A DNA stretch of 64,000 bases from Wandonia haliotis (GTDB lineage Bacteria > Bacteroidota > Bacteroidia > Flavobacteriales_D > Crocinitomicaceae): positions 930,001 through 994,000 of the forward strand of contig NZ_BAAAFH010000003.1 of NCBI RefSeq assembly GCF_039523435.1. Direction: 5' to 3'. Under the pieces are notes generated by a model. The model made no database searches. It worked only from the letters and a program-made list of their open reading frames with translations, and had not been told where the DNA came from. A program made the position numbers and the translations under genes. Shown here piece by piece: positions 25,166-33,611 of this stretch (position 1 is the first letter of the stretch; each line of letters opens with the position of its first letter).

Positions 25166-25840
25166 TCAGATGTATTTGGATGCTTCTCGTGCAGCTAACC
25201 CTTCGATCTTAAGATCGTGTAATAGTTGACGGACATAATCAGGGTTTGTCTTCGAGTATTCCCGGAGCGACCAGCCAATTGCTTTTTGAATGAAAAACTG
25301 CCGGTCATGCATAAGATTCCGGATACAGTTACTAAGTAGCTTTGTGTCGGTTTCTTGTTTGTATTTTAACTGAAATAACAGGGCTGTACGTTGGAGCCAT
25401 ATATTTTCGGAGGTAATCCACTTTTCGGTACAATTTTCCCACAGCTCTCTGTGCGGTTGTAATAGATTTCCAACAATTTTTGCCGCCAGAGCGTCCACGG
25501 TATCCCACCAACTTTTGGACAAAATGAGTTCCTCAATGTCGGTAAGATGTTTGTGCTTCAATTTCTTGTTATGTTTATCTAACAGATCAATAGCCGTGTA
25601 TTGAAACTCTCTTTCTTCTTCCTCGAATAATGAAGCAGATAACGCAATAACTTCATCACCGGATAGTGTTTGGGGGAGTGTCTTGAACCAGTCTCGTTGG
25701 ATTACTTTTCTGGGAGTAGATTTAACTCCCAGAAAAGTAAACTGGTTTTTCATATAAGTTTCCATCGGAAGAACATCTTCAGAGACAGCTACCTGTTCGA
25801 AATACTTTCGAAGCTCTGCGATATGTCCTTTGGAATTCAT
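25166..25840 (-). CDS. DNA alkylation repair protein (AlkD-like HEAT-repeat glycosylase)
   Basis: 224 residues of HEAT-like helical repeats. SKSWWDTVDALAAKIVG holds the Trp and catalytic-type Asp of the AlkC/AlkD family, and WLQRTALLFQLKYK and FFIQKAIGWSLREYSK follow as expected. AlkD removes bulky or cationic alkylated bases such as 7-methylguanine and 3-methyladenine. It starts 10 bp after the SulP gene and is probably transcribed with it, an unexplained pairing. Confidence 0.88.
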   Translation of the reverse strand: MNSKGHIAELRKYFEQVAVSEDVLPMETYMKNQFTFLGVKSTPRKVIQRDWFKTLPQTLSGDEVIALSASLFEEEEREFQYTAIDLLDKHNKKLKHKHLTDIEELILSKSWWDTVDALAAKIVGNLLQPHRELWENCTEKWITSENIWLQRTALLFQLKYKQETDTKLLSNCIRNLMHDRQFFIQKAIGWSLREYSKTNPDYVRQLLHDLKIEGLAAREASKYI

Positions 25841-25849
25841 TTAGTGTTT

Positions 25850-27433
25850 TTAGTGTCCTGTTAGCTTAACTACAGGGATGTTTATTGTTGAGAGTTCAAT
25901 GTTCTTTTGGATAGCATTGAATTGTCTGAATTCCTCAATGGCTTCAAGTACGTCGTAATTAATATCCTGACATTTGCTACCGTCAAGAACAACTTTCGAG
26001 TTTTCAGGAAGATTGTCGAGTGTCTGAATAATACTTCCCTTGTTTAGGAAGGTTACTTCTTCAGACAGGGAGATGTGTATTACTTCTTTTTCTCCCTCCT
26101 GAATCACTTTTCGGTTGTAATCGTTTTTGTAATTTTTTCTGAGAATAAAGAAAATAGCTACGATCATACCTGCACCAATTCCTTTAAGAAGATCAGTCGC
26201 TAATACTACTCCGATGGTAACAATAAACGGAAGGAATTGTTCCCAACCCAGTTTATACATGCTTTTGAATAAACTTACTTTGGCTAGTTTGTATCCGACC
26301 ATAAGTAGGATTGCTCCCAAAGATGCCAGGGGAATCATATTTAGAACTCCGGGTATAAGTAGCACGGATATAATTAGGATAACACCATGTGTGATAGCTG
26401 AGAGTTTTGATTTGGCTCCTGAGTTGATATTGGCAGAACTTCTTACAATTACCTGAGTAATAGGAAGTCCTCCGATAAGCCCGGATACCATGTTTCCGAC
26501 TCCTTGCGCTTTTAGCTCGCGATTGGTTGGGGTAACATTTTTCATCGGGTCAAGCTTATCTGTCGCTTCAACACTTAACAAACTTTCAAGACTTCCTACG
26601 ATAGCAAGTGTGAAGGCAATGATGTATACGTTAGGGTTGGACAGAAGGCTGAAATCCGGTGTGTTGAAAATGTGGATTACTTCATCAAATGACTTGGCAA
26701 TCGGGAGTAGTACAAGGTGTTCTCCTGTAAGCTGTAGCTCCGGAGCGTACCATCCGAAAAGTTGATTAATGACAATTCCTGTAACAACCACGAATAGTGC
26801 TCCTGGTAAATACTTGAACAAAGCAATTCGTTTCATAAATGGGCGTTCGAACAGGATTAAGATTCCCAAAGAAAGAATACCTATGATAACAGCACCCATC
26901 GTAAAGTGTTCGTATGCGTAGAGAATGTCTGAAAAAGTATTGTGTCCGTCAGCATGGTTGATATCCATATCTCCCATAGGTTCTTTGTCATACCCCAGAA
27001 TGTGCGGGATTTCTTTCAAGATAAGCGTTAAACCAATAGCTGCTAACATTCCTTTGATAACTGACGAGGGAAAGTAATGACCGATTACTCCAAGTTTAAG
27101 GTATCCGGCAATAAGCTGAATAAGACCGGAAAGGAAAACGGCAAGAATAAGACCTTCGAAACTACCAAGTGTAGCGAGAGCTCCTGCCACAATAGTGATA
27201 AGTCCGGCAGCAGGTCCGGAAACTCCCAGTCTTGAACCACTTAAGGCTCCGACAACAATACCTCCGACAAACCCTGCGATGATACCGGAGAAGATGTTTG
27301 GCATACCGTCAACTCCGTCAACATCGGTAGAGGCAAAAGCGACTCCGAGACACAGGGGTAAGGCAACAAGGTAAACAACTAAACTTGCTGGAAGATCGTT
27401 CTTCCATGTAGAAAAAATAGATTTCTTTTTCAT
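25850..27433 (-). CDS. SulP family inorganic anion transporter
   Basis: About 527 residues. A SulP/SLC26-type membrane domain (residues about 10-430; DLPASLVVYLVALPLCLGVA, SGPAAGLITIVAGALA, NRELKAQGVGNMVSGLIGG) is followed by a degenerate C-terminal STAS domain (about 440-527; NSKVVLDGSKCQDINYDVLE). Substrate (sulfate, bicarbonate or other) cannot be read from sequence. The ATG at 27433 gives MKKKSIFSTWKNDLPAS, as in homologues; an ATG 15 nt upstream is possible. It is preceded by a small exported protein and followed by the AlkD-like gene. Confidence 0.9.
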   Translation of the reverse strand: MKKKSIFSTWKNDLPASLVVYLVALPLCLGVAFASTDVDGVDGMPNIFSGIIAGFVGGIVVGALSGSRLGVSGPAAGLITIVAGALATLGSFEGLILAVFLSGLIQLIAGYLKLGVIGHYFPSSVIKGMLAAIGLTLILKEIPHILGYDKEPMGDMDINHADGHNTFSDILYAYEHFTMGAVIIGILSLGILILFERPFMKRIALFKYLPGALFVVVTGIVINQLFGWYAPELQLTGEHLVLLPIAKSFDEVIHIFNTPDFSLLSNPNVYIIAFTLAIVGSLESLLSVEATDKLDPMKNVTPTNRELKAQGVGNMVSGLIGGLPITQVIVRSSANINSGAKSKLSAITHGVILIISVLLIPGVLNMIPLASLGAILLMVGYKLAKVSLFKSMYKLGWEQFLPFIVTIGVVLATDLLKGIGAGMIVAIFFILRKNYKNDYNRKVIQEGEKEVIHISLSEEVTFLNKGSIIQTLDNLPENSKVVLDGSKCQDINYDVLEAIEEFRQFNAIQKNIELSTINIPVVKLTGH

Positions 27434-27483
27434 ATTGATTTTGAACATTAAAACATAATAACCTTAAGTGTAGTCAGGTAGAA

Positions 27484-27798
27484 TTATGCTGTATGTTCTG
27501 GTGGAGGGACAATTACGTTCTCCTCAATCTGAAAAAGTGAATAGATGTATCGGAACAAAGTGGCGTTTTTTCGTTTGCTTTCAAGAGGTTGGAAGCAAGA
27601 AAGAGAAAAATTCACAAAAAGTTTGTGAGGTTCTTCTTCGAAAATATTTGTCCGCCCGGAATTTGGATTTTCCTCCTCAAAAAACTCAACATCTACATTT
27701 CCCTGAAGATTTAGGGAATAGCTGATGGTGGTGTTGAAACAAAGCAGCAACATCATGAGTAAGAAAAAATAAATCTGTATGTTTCTTGGCGGGTTCAC
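27484..27798 (-). CDS. Small exported protein of unknown function upstream of SulP
   Basis: About 104 residues: a basic start, a long hydrophobic segment (IYFFLLMMLLLCFNTTISYS) and a polar body ending NVIVPPPEHTA. I do not recognise a family. The frame is open to 27825, but a -7 box at 27803-27810 places the transcript start near 27798, so GTG at 27798 or an ATG further in (27756) is the likely start. It is 50 bp before the SulP ATG and probably in one operon with it. Confidence 0.55.
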   Translation of the reverse strand: MNPPRNIQIYFFLLMMLLLCFNTTISYSLNLQGNVDVEFFEEENPNSGRTNIFEEEPHKLFVNFSLSCFQPLESKRKNATLFRYIYSLFQIEENVIVPPPEHTA

Positions 27799-27802
27799 TC
27801 TG

Positions 27803-27810
27803 CAAAAATA
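27803..27810 (-). promoter_or_regulatory. Putative -7 box of the small protein-SulP-alkD operon
   Basis: TATTTTTG on the minus strand is an exact TAnnTTTG match. No clear -33 element is seen. Confidence 0.45.
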
Positions 27811-27937
27811 CGGAATGTTCACCACTCACTTCTCATATTTTTGTTAAAATATATTTCGGTTTTGTTAAATCAAAACTCTCGTTATGGTGTCCAGTACACC
27901 TGTTTTAGGGTGGATAAGGGTTATTTATTGAAATGAT

Positions 27938-28573
27938 TTAAGTGTTTAACAATGAGAGTGTAAATAGTATTTCGAGAGCTATCTTTCTTGATGTTATCTC
28001 ATATTGATCTTTTTCAACAGGGGTTTTATCAAATTGTTTAGGATCTTCGTAAGGAGTGGAGATTCGAAGATCAGCTCCGGGTACAACGGGGCAGCTTTCG
28101 TTGGCTTCTGAACAGGTCATAATTGCGATAAAGCCTTTTTTTGGGTTCTTCTCATGGTTGATAGTTTTGGAGAAGCATGTAACGGATAAATCGTCGGTGT
28201 ACTTCACTTTGTAAACGGGGTTGTCTCCTGAAAAATCTCCTGAAATAGAATAACCGACGTTTAGTAGTGTTGTGATAGCGGTGGGGTTAATTAATGTGGC
28301 TTCTGTTCCGGCAGAGTATGTTTTTATTGATGAAAGTCCGTAAAATTCAGCTGCTACGGCTGCCCATACCTGCCCGAAAAAACTCCTTCGCGAGTTGTGC
28401 GTGCAAATATAGACAAGGTGGATATCCTGTTCCTGATTTATCTTATTTGTGATGTGTGAAGCAAGATGTTTTAGTGTTTGTTTGCGTTCTTCCGGTATTT
28501 CTGAAAAGTGTGAAGTGAGTTCCTGACAATAATGATAAAGAGACGTGTAGAGCATTTTACTTAGTATTTCCAT
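27938..28573 (-). CDS. Phosphatase-type arsenate reductase (low-molecular-weight PTP fold)
   Basis: 211 residues. The C-terminal two thirds is a low-molecular-weight tyrosine phosphatase/arsenate reductase domain with the CX5R loop CTHNSRRS (Cys57-Arg63), YSAGTEATLINP and IAIMTCSEANESCP (a second Cys region for disulfide relay). An N-terminal helical extension of about 50 residues precedes it. It reduces arsenate to arsenite for export by the adjacent Acr3. Its start overlaps the acr3 end by 13 bp; ATG at 28555 would avoid that. Last gene of the arsenic operon. Confidence 0.85.
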   Translation of the reverse strand: MEILSKMLYTSLYHYCQELTSHFSEIPEERKQTLKHLASHITNKINQEQDIHLVYICTHNSRRSFFGQVWAAVAAEFYGLSSIKTYSAGTEATLINPTAITTLLNVGYSISGDFSGDNPVYKVKYTDDLSVTCFSKTINHEKNPKKGFIAIMTCSEANESCPVVPGADLRISTPYEDPKQFDKTPVEKDQYEITSRKIALEILFTLSLLNT

Positions 28574-29598
28574 TTGTTTGCAAGTGACACCAGGGATAGC
28601 ATGACGGGTACTTCTATTAGTACACCTACTACTGTAGTGAGTGATGCACCTGAATCCAGTCCGAATAAAACAATGGCTACGGCAACAGCAAGTTCAAAGA
28701 AATTACTGGCGCCAATCATTGCGGACGGGGCGCAGATGTTATGTGGTAGTTTGAGATATTTACCGGCAATCCAACTCGTAAAAAAGATGATATAAGTTTG
28801 GAGGGTTAGTGGAATTGCGATTAGTAAAATGGTGAAAGGCTTTTCAATGATTTTTGTTCCTTGAAAAGCAAACAAGAGAATAAGTGTCGTTAATAAAGCG
28901 ATGATGGATAGGGGACGGAGTGCTTTTAGGAAAGTGTTTTTAAACCAGATTTCTCCTTTTCGTTTTAGTAAGAAGGTGTTTGAAACATATCCTGCGGCAA
29001 GGGGGAGTACTACAAAGGTGACAACAGACGTGAAAAGTGCTTGAAAAGGAATTCCTATTTCCGATTGGTCTCCGACAGTCTGGATGCCAAACAGACTAAA
29101 CAGCCCTCCTACTATCGGGATAAACAAAACCAGAAGAATCAAGTCGTTCACGGAGACCTGAACCAGAGTGTAGTTGGGGTCACCTTTAGTAAGGTAAGAC
29201 CAGACAAATACCATGGCGGTACAAGGGGCTGCTCCCAGCAGAATTGCTCCGGCAAGATATTGTTCTGCTTCTTCAGGAGAAAGCCAGGCTTCGTAGATGT
29301 GATAGAAAAACAGCCAGGCAAAAAATGCCATGGTAAAAGGTTTAACCAACCAGTTGATAATAACTGTTAGTGTTAGTCCTTTGCTGTTTTTTGAGATAAA
29401 GCGAAGGCTGGAGAAGTCTATTTGTACCATCATCGGATAGATCATAAACCAGACGAGCACAGCCACCGGAATATTGACGGTAGAAATACTCCAATTGCTC
29501 AAAACTTGTATGGAGTCGCCCAATACATGTCCTAAACCAATTCCGGCAATGATACAAATGAGTACCCAAATGGTAAGGTACCGTTCAAAAAATCCCAT
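28561..29598 (-). CDS. Acr3 family arsenite efflux transporter
   Basis: 345 residues with about ten membrane helices. FERYLTIWVLICIIAGIGLG, IYPMMVQIDFSSL and LLGAAPCTAMVFVWSYL (the conserved Cys essential in Acr3) identify it. It exports arsenite across the inner membrane. It is 15 bp after the DUF6428-like gene and overlaps the reductase. Confidence 0.94.
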   Translation of the reverse strand: MGFFERYLTIWVLICIIAGIGLGHVLGDSIQVLSNWSISTVNIPVAVLVWFMIYPMMVQIDFSSLRFISKNSKGLTLTVIINWLVKPFTMAFFAWLFFYHIYEAWLSPEEAEQYLAGAILLGAAPCTAMVFVWSYLTKGDPNYTLVQVSVNDLILLVLFIPIVGGLFSLFGIQTVGDQSEIGIPFQALFTSVVTFVVLPLAAGYVSNTFLLKRKGEIWFKNTFLKALRPLSIIALLTTLILLFAFQGTKIIEKPFTILLIAIPLTLQTYIIFFTSWIAGKYLKLPHNICAPSAMIGASNFFELAVAVAIVLFGLDSGASLTTVVGVLIEVPVMLSLVSLANKWKY

Positions 29599-29613
29599 GC
29601 TTCAGAAGTTGAT

Positions 29614-30087
29614 TTAACAGCAATTTCCTCCCGGAGTGCAGGATGTTCCTTCACCGGATGTAAAATCACTCATCTTAATCTTTGGTTTTTCCTGTGGGAT
29701 ACCACATTTATCTTCTGCTAAACAGGCTGTCTGAGTGTTCAGTAACCGGAACGATTCGCCATCGAACGAAAGAGCATATTTTCCAATGGTTCCTGCCTGG
29801 TATTCAACTTCTACTTCCAGGTCGTCCAAATGAAGTTTTTCCTCAGATAGGGAAATGATTTGTAATAGCTTCTGCGGTGCAAGTCGATGATCGAAGTCAT
29901 TAGCTTCCCATAATTGGAAATTGATAATCTTTTCGATGCGTTCGGTTCCTCCGCAGTCAATAAAATGTCGGGTGATGGCTCCTATTTCAGTTATATGAAA
30001 GTGGATAGGAACTAAATTACCATCAGGTAGTACGAAACGAACCTGATTAAGGTTGTGTAAGGCTGTTTTTATTTCTGATAATCTCAT
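29614..30087 (-). CDS. DUF6428-like protein of the arsenic operon
   Basis: 157 residues, no signal peptide. MRLSEIKTALHNLNQVRFVL and PIHFHITEIGAITRHFIDCGG recall a group of proteins (DUF6428 in my memory) encoded in Bacteroidota ars operons. The C-terminal third is Cys-rich: TACLAEDKCGIPQ and a final SCTPGGNCC. HFH plus the Cys tail could bind arsenite or hand it to Acr3 or ArsR; that is inference and no function is established. It lies between arsR (17 bp) and acr3 (15 bp). Confidence 0.72.
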   Translation of the reverse strand: MRLSEIKTALHNLNQVRFVLPDGNLVPIHFHITEIGAITRHFIDCGGTERIEKIINFQLWEANDFDHRLAPQKLLQIISLSEEKLHLDDLEVEVEYQAGTIGKYALSFDGESFRLLNTQTACLAEDKCGIPQEKPKIKMSDFTSGEGTSCTPGGNCC

Positions 30088-30104
30088 CGTGTTTTATTTT
30101 AGAA

Positions 30105-30437
30105 TTAACAACAAGTCGAGTTAGTTGTACGGATTTGGTCGGTTATATCAGTGATCAATTCAGATAGCTTATCAAAAGTGGTGAGATCAAGGCAATAACA
30201 AATTGAGTTGCCCTCTATACTCCCTTTGATTATCCCTGCGTTTTTCAATTCTTTCAAATGCTGAGATATTGTTGCTTGAGCCAGAGGTAGTTGATCGACA
30301 ATATCACCACAAATACAGCTTTTGGCTTGCAAAAGATATTCTATGATAGCAATTCTGGCGGGATGTCCCAGTGCTTTGAAGAGCAGAGCGGTCTCGTTCT
30401 GTTCGTTCGAAAAGGACGCTGACTTTGTTATTCCCAT
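30105..30437 (-). CDS. arsR: ArsR family arsenite-responsive repressor
   Basis: 110 residues, winged helix: ALLFKALGHPARIAIIEYLL, the DNA-recognition region LAQATISQHLKELKNAGII and CYCLDLTTFDKL. The alpha3-type site reads SCICGD (Cys41, Cys43), the arsenite-binding position of E. coli-like ArsR, and the protein ends CC, which could be extra ligands. It should repress its own operon and release DNA on binding As(III). A perfect palindrome overlies its promoter. Confidence 0.92.
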   Translation of the reverse strand: MGITKSASFSNEQNETALLFKALGHPARIAIIEYLLQAKSCICGDIVDQLPLAQATISQHLKELKNAGIIKGSIEGNSICYCLDLTTFDKLSELITDITDQIRTTNSTCC

Positions 30438-30450
30438 TTTTGATTTATTT

Positions 30451-30489
30451 TAATATTGCAATATTACGATAATGTTTTGGATTATGCAA
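30451..30489 (-). promoter_or_regulatory. ars promoter with overlapping ArsR operator
   Basis: A perfect 16-bp palindrome TAATATTGCAATATTA lies at 30451-30466. On the minus strand its first half is the -7 box TAATATTG (one mismatch to TAnnTTTG, 30466-30459), and a -33 TTG (30489-30487) is 20 nt upstream. A repressor on the palindrome would cover the -7 box. The arsR ATG is 13 nt downstream of the palindrome. Confidence 0.75.
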
Positions 30490-30588
30490 CCTTTGTATGT
30501 GAAGAGGTAATTAAGCTTCTATTAACTTCTAGTGAATAGGATAGCTGGAGGATAGATATGTGGCATTTTTGTCTGCAAAGAGGCAGGT

Positions 30589-31164
30589 ATGAAGGTTTTT
30601 TTTGTTTTTCTATGTTTTTTCAGTTCGGTCGGCTTGCAGGCGCAACATAAAAAAGTCGAGAAAGAATACCCGGTGGCGGAAGAGAGGGTGCCTGAGAATG
30701 CGATCGTTTGTCTAAACTATTTCTCAGGTGTTCAATCGGGGAAATGGTTGATTGAGGAGAATGAGACGGGGCAACACTTTGAATTCAAAGGTAGGATCAA
30801 TAGTCATTTTACCAGTGTGGAATTTACCGGGGAAGGCGATTTTCTGGATGTTGAAGTGGAAGTGAGGCTGAGTGAAATTCCGGATAGCATCGGGATAGCT
30901 ATTAAAAAGCTGTTAGATGAAAGATATGATAAAATCAGGATTCGTAAGATTCAGATACAGTATTCGGGAAAATGCTCAGAAGTTGCTTTGAAAATAAGAA
31001 GGAAGGGGCTTCCTGTTGATTCGGATACGAAGTTTGAAGTGGTTGCCAGGGTGAAGAAAAAAGGAGTGCCAACTGCAGAGTATGAATTTCTTTTTTCGGC
31101 AGAAGGAGCGTTGGAAAGGTGCGCTGTTATTGTGCCGCGTAATACTGATATTCTGGATTACTGA
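30589..31164 (+). CDS. Exported protein of unknown function
   Basis: 191 residues with a signal peptide (MKVFFVFLCFFSSVGLQAQ). The body is beta-rich and charged (FSGVQSGKWLIEENETGQHFEFKG, EIPDSIGIAIKKLLDERYDKIRIRKIQIQY), somewhat like PepSY-type or periplasmic BLIP-like folds, but I cannot assign a family. CATTTTTG at 30564-30571, one base off the -7 box, may be its promoter. The outer-membrane gene follows after 1 bp, so the two are an operon. Confidence 0.65.
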   Translation: MKVFFVFLCFFSSVGLQAQHKKVEKEYPVAEERVPENAIVCLNYFSGVQSGKWLIEENETGQHFEFKGRINSHFTSVEFTGEGDFLDVEVEVRLSEIPDSIGIAIKKLLDERYDKIRIRKIQIQYSGKCSEVALKIRRKGLPVDSDTKFEVVARVKKKGVPTAEYEFLFSAEGALERCAVIVPRNTDILDY

Positions 31165-31165
31165 T

Positions 31166-31855
31166 ATGAGAAGAGAACTGTGTTGGATATTAGTTTTCTG
31201 CTCAATTGGTTTTGCAGGAAAAAGTCAGGTTACGTTGGAGTCAGGAGTTTTGCCTGTACTTAATGTTAATTATAAAGTAAATACGAACTGGCGCTTGAAT
31301 CTAAAGTCAGAGAACAGATTTGCTATCTGGCAGGTAAAACCAACTGCTTTTTCTCCGGCGTATGAATTATCAGATCTTTCTGTTGTGGTATCCCGGAAAG
31401 TCGGAGTTACGTCTTCAGCTGTGGGTGGATATTTGTTACGTTACCGTTCCGGTGAATTGTATCATCGATTTATTGTCCAGTTTTCTATAGTTAGAAAGTA
31501 TCGGGGGATACGTCTTGGGCATCGGGTGAGTATGGATCATACACTGGCTTCCGTCGAGCGGTCAGTTTTTCGGTTGCGTTATCGGCTGACAGGAGAAATT
31601 GCATTAGAAGGATATGAGCTGGATCAGAAAGAGTGGTATCTAAAGCCGGGGATTGAATTTCTTCAGTCTCTACAGGCAGGTGGTTATGACCTGGAGGGGC
31701 GATTGACAACAAATCTGGGGTATTACTTTTCGGATTCCAATAAACTGGAATTCGGAGTCGATTATCGTTTAGGGGATTGGTTGACTACCGGAGGGCAGAG
31801 TCAAAATCTTTGGATAAAACTGGAATGGTATTATCAGTTTGGAAAGCGAAAATGA
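31166..31855 (+). CDS. DUF2490-like outer-membrane barrel protein
   Basis: About 229 residues: signal peptide (RRELCWILVFCSIGFAGKSQ), then amphipathic strands (WRLNLKSENRFAIWQ, YHRFIVQFSIVRKYRGIRLGHRVSMDH, FRLRYRLTGEIALEG, LTTNLGYYFSDSNKLEFGVDYR, NLWIKLEWYYQFGKRK) of a monomeric barrel like DUF2490 proteins. Function unknown. The frame is open from 31082 inside the previous gene; ATG at 31166 gives the signal peptide. Paired with the exported protein upstream. Confidence 0.75.
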   Translation: MRRELCWILVFCSIGFAGKSQVTLESGVLPVLNVNYKVNTNWRLNLKSENRFAIWQVKPTAFSPAYELSDLSVVVSRKVGVTSSAVGGYLLRYRSGELYHRFIVQFSIVRKYRGIRLGHRVSMDHTLASVERSVFRLRYRLTGEIALEGYELDQKEWYLKPGIEFLQSLQAGGYDLEGRLTTNLGYYFSDSNKLEFGVDYRLGDWLTTGGQSQNLWIKLEWYYQFGKRK

Positions 31856-31857
31856 GA

Positions 31858-32280
31858 TTAGCTTCCCGCAGGGACTACCATAACCGTAAGACGGCCGATA
31901 CAAACTTTCTTTCCTGTTTCTTTCTCCGTCAGTACAGCATTCCAAACATGGGTTTTTGATCCTTTGTGAATGATCTCCGCACGGGCTACAACCGTTCCGC
32001 TTTTCATCCCTCTCAGATGATTGGCGTTGATTTCAAGACCTACAGGGACTTCCTTTTCCAGATCCAGAAGTAGTGCAGAACCTAGTGAACCAATAGATTC
32101 TATTAGGGCTGCGCTTGCCCCGCCATGAAGTAATCCAAGGGGTTGATGAGTTCTGTTGTCAACAGGCATTTCTGCTACAAGGTAATTTTCTCCTATTTCT
32201 GTAAAAACGATAGCAAGGTGCTCCATCAGGGTTCCCTTGTTCATCTCGTTAATCTTTTCCAGTGGAACTTGTTTTATCAT
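31858..32280 (-). CDS. PaaI-type hotdog-fold thioesterase
   Basis: About 140 residues. GTLMEHLAIVFTEIGENYLVA, HQPLGLLHGGASAALIESIG (with the HGG catalytic region) and GLEINANHLRGMKSGTVVARA are the PaaI/YbgC-like thioesterase pattern (resembling 1,4-dihydroxy-2-naphthoyl-CoA thioesterases). It hydrolyses acyl- or aroyl-CoA in the cytoplasm; substrate unknown. ATG at 32280 (MIKQVPLEKINE) is preferred over 32295 because a -7 box lies only 6 nt before the latter. Confidence 0.88.
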   Translation of the reverse strand: MIKQVPLEKINEMNKGTLMEHLAIVFTEIGENYLVAEMPVDNRTHQPLGLLHGGASAALIESIGSLGSALLLDLEKEVPVGLEINANHLRGMKSGTVVARAEIIHKGSKTHVWNAVLTEKETGKKVCIGRLTVMVVPAGS

Positions 32281-32301
32281 GGTATTACGAAGCATTTTCT
32301 A

Positions 32302-32309
32302 CAAATGTA
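32302..32309 (-). promoter_or_regulatory. Putative -7 box of thioesterase gene
   Basis: TACATTTG on the minus strand, an exact TAnnTTTG match, with the predicted transcript start close to 32297. Confidence 0.42.
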
Positions 32310-32461
32310 AGGATAAAATCAGGGAGAATTTATGCGTGCATGAATCTAAAGATAGAGGAGGTGAAAAGTGAATTCTGAAAGAAAGAAAAAGAATAGTATT
32401 TCCATTCATCTTTTGACGATTCCATTTATCACATTTTTTAACAGGAAAAGTATCCGATTGT

Positions 32462-32469
32462 TACATTTG
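32462..32469 (+). promoter_or_regulatory. Putative -7 box of the RND efflux operon
   Basis: TACATTTG, exact TAnnTTTG match, 20 nt before the adaptor ATG. A T-rich stretch at 32434-32439 could serve as the -33 region. Confidence 0.5.
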
Positions 32470-32489
32470 CTTTATCAAAACGTAATTAG

Positions 32490-33608
32490 ATGAAACCAAG
32501 ACATTTCGTTATCATAGGAAGTATTCTTGTTGTATTAGGCCTGATCTTTTTTCGGGTAAATTCAGGAGAGAAAGCCGAAAGTAAAAAAGCTACTGCTTCG
32601 AGTATTGTTTACCTGCCCGTTATGGAGGTAAATAATAAAGTGCGAAGCTTTTCGCTTGAAGCCTACGGACAAATTAATTCAAATCTGCAAATAGATCTGG
32701 CTTTTGAAGTTTCGGGACGACTGAAAAAAGGAGAAGTACAACTGAAACCAGGAGTTCGTTTTCGGCGTGGTCAGATACTTGCCGCTGTTGATAATAGTGA
32801 AACTGTTTTTACTTTAAGTGCCCGAAAAAGTTCATTTTTAACCTTGTTGGCGAATGTCATGGCAGATGTTAAACTGGATTATCCGGAGGAAGTCGGTAAG
32901 TGGACAAAATTCATGAATACAATTTCTATTGACAGTTATCTGCCGCCCCTTCCAAAGTTCAATTCAAAAAAGGAAGAGCTTTTTTTCACTACGCGAAACA
33001 TTATAGCTGAGTTTAATACAATCCGAAGCCAGGAATTAAGACTGGAAAAGTATTTTTTTGTAGCTCCCTTTGATGGAACTATCACAGAAGTAGCAGCAGA
33101 ACCAGGAGCTATTGTTAATCCGGGTACACCTGTAGCATCCATTATAAAAACCGGAGATTATGAAGTGAAAATTCCGATAATGCTTAAAGATATCACCTTC
33201 TTTGAAGAAAAAGGAACCATTGAGGTGACTGATGCTTCAGGAATACAAATCGGTAAGGGTAGACTTAGTCGTATTTCTAATGTAATCAACCGGAATACTC
33301 AATCTGTTGATGCTTACTTCAGTATTGAACCTTTACCGGGTAAAAAGATATTCAATGGAATGTACGTAAACGCGAAGATGAACAAAGAATCGATAGCGGA
33401 AGCAATGGCAGTACCGTTTTTGTGTGTTAAGGAAAATACAGTGAACATAATAAAAGATAGTGCTATCGTATCGGTTCCGGTCCAGGTATTGGCTTCTGTT
33501 CCGGATACACTTCTTGTAGCAGGATTAAAAAACGGGGACTTTGTCATTACCGATCAGGTAGCAAATGTTCCGGATTCAATGCGTATCGTTGGAATCAAAA
33601 AAATGTAA
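32490..33608 (+). CDS. RND efflux periplasmic adaptor (membrane fusion protein)
   Basis: 372 residues: N-terminal membrane anchor (FVIIGSILVVLGLIFFRVN), a lipoyl/barrel-sandwich domain split around a short hairpin (LAFEVSGRLKKGEVQLKPGV, YFFVAPFDGTITEVAAEPGAIVNPG), then beta-barrel and membrane-proximal domains. It links the RND pump to the TolC channel. First gene of a three-gene operon; 3 bp before the pump gene. Confidence 0.92.
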   Translation: MKPRHFVIIGSILVVLGLIFFRVNSGEKAESKKATASSIVYLPVMEVNNKVRSFSLEAYGQINSNLQIDLAFEVSGRLKKGEVQLKPGVRFRRGQILAAVDNSETVFTLSARKSSFLTLLANVMADVKLDYPEEVGKWTKFMNTISIDSYLPPLPKFNSKKEELFFTTRNIIAEFNTIRSQELRLEKYFFVAPFDGTITEVAAEPGAIVNPGTPVASIIKTGDYEVKIPIMLKDITFFEEKGTIEVTDASGIQIGKGRLSRISNVINRNTQSVDAYFSIEPLPGKKIFNGMYVNAKMNKESIAEAMAVPFLCVKENTVNIIKDSAIVSVPVQVLASVPDTLLVAGLKNGDFVITDQVANVPDSMRIVGIKKM

Positions 33609-33611
33609 GGA

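Noticed and set aside
27890..27905. GGTGTCCAGTACACC hairpin as terminator of the ars operon
   Set aside because: Only 5 bp of stem and no T tract on the minus strand.
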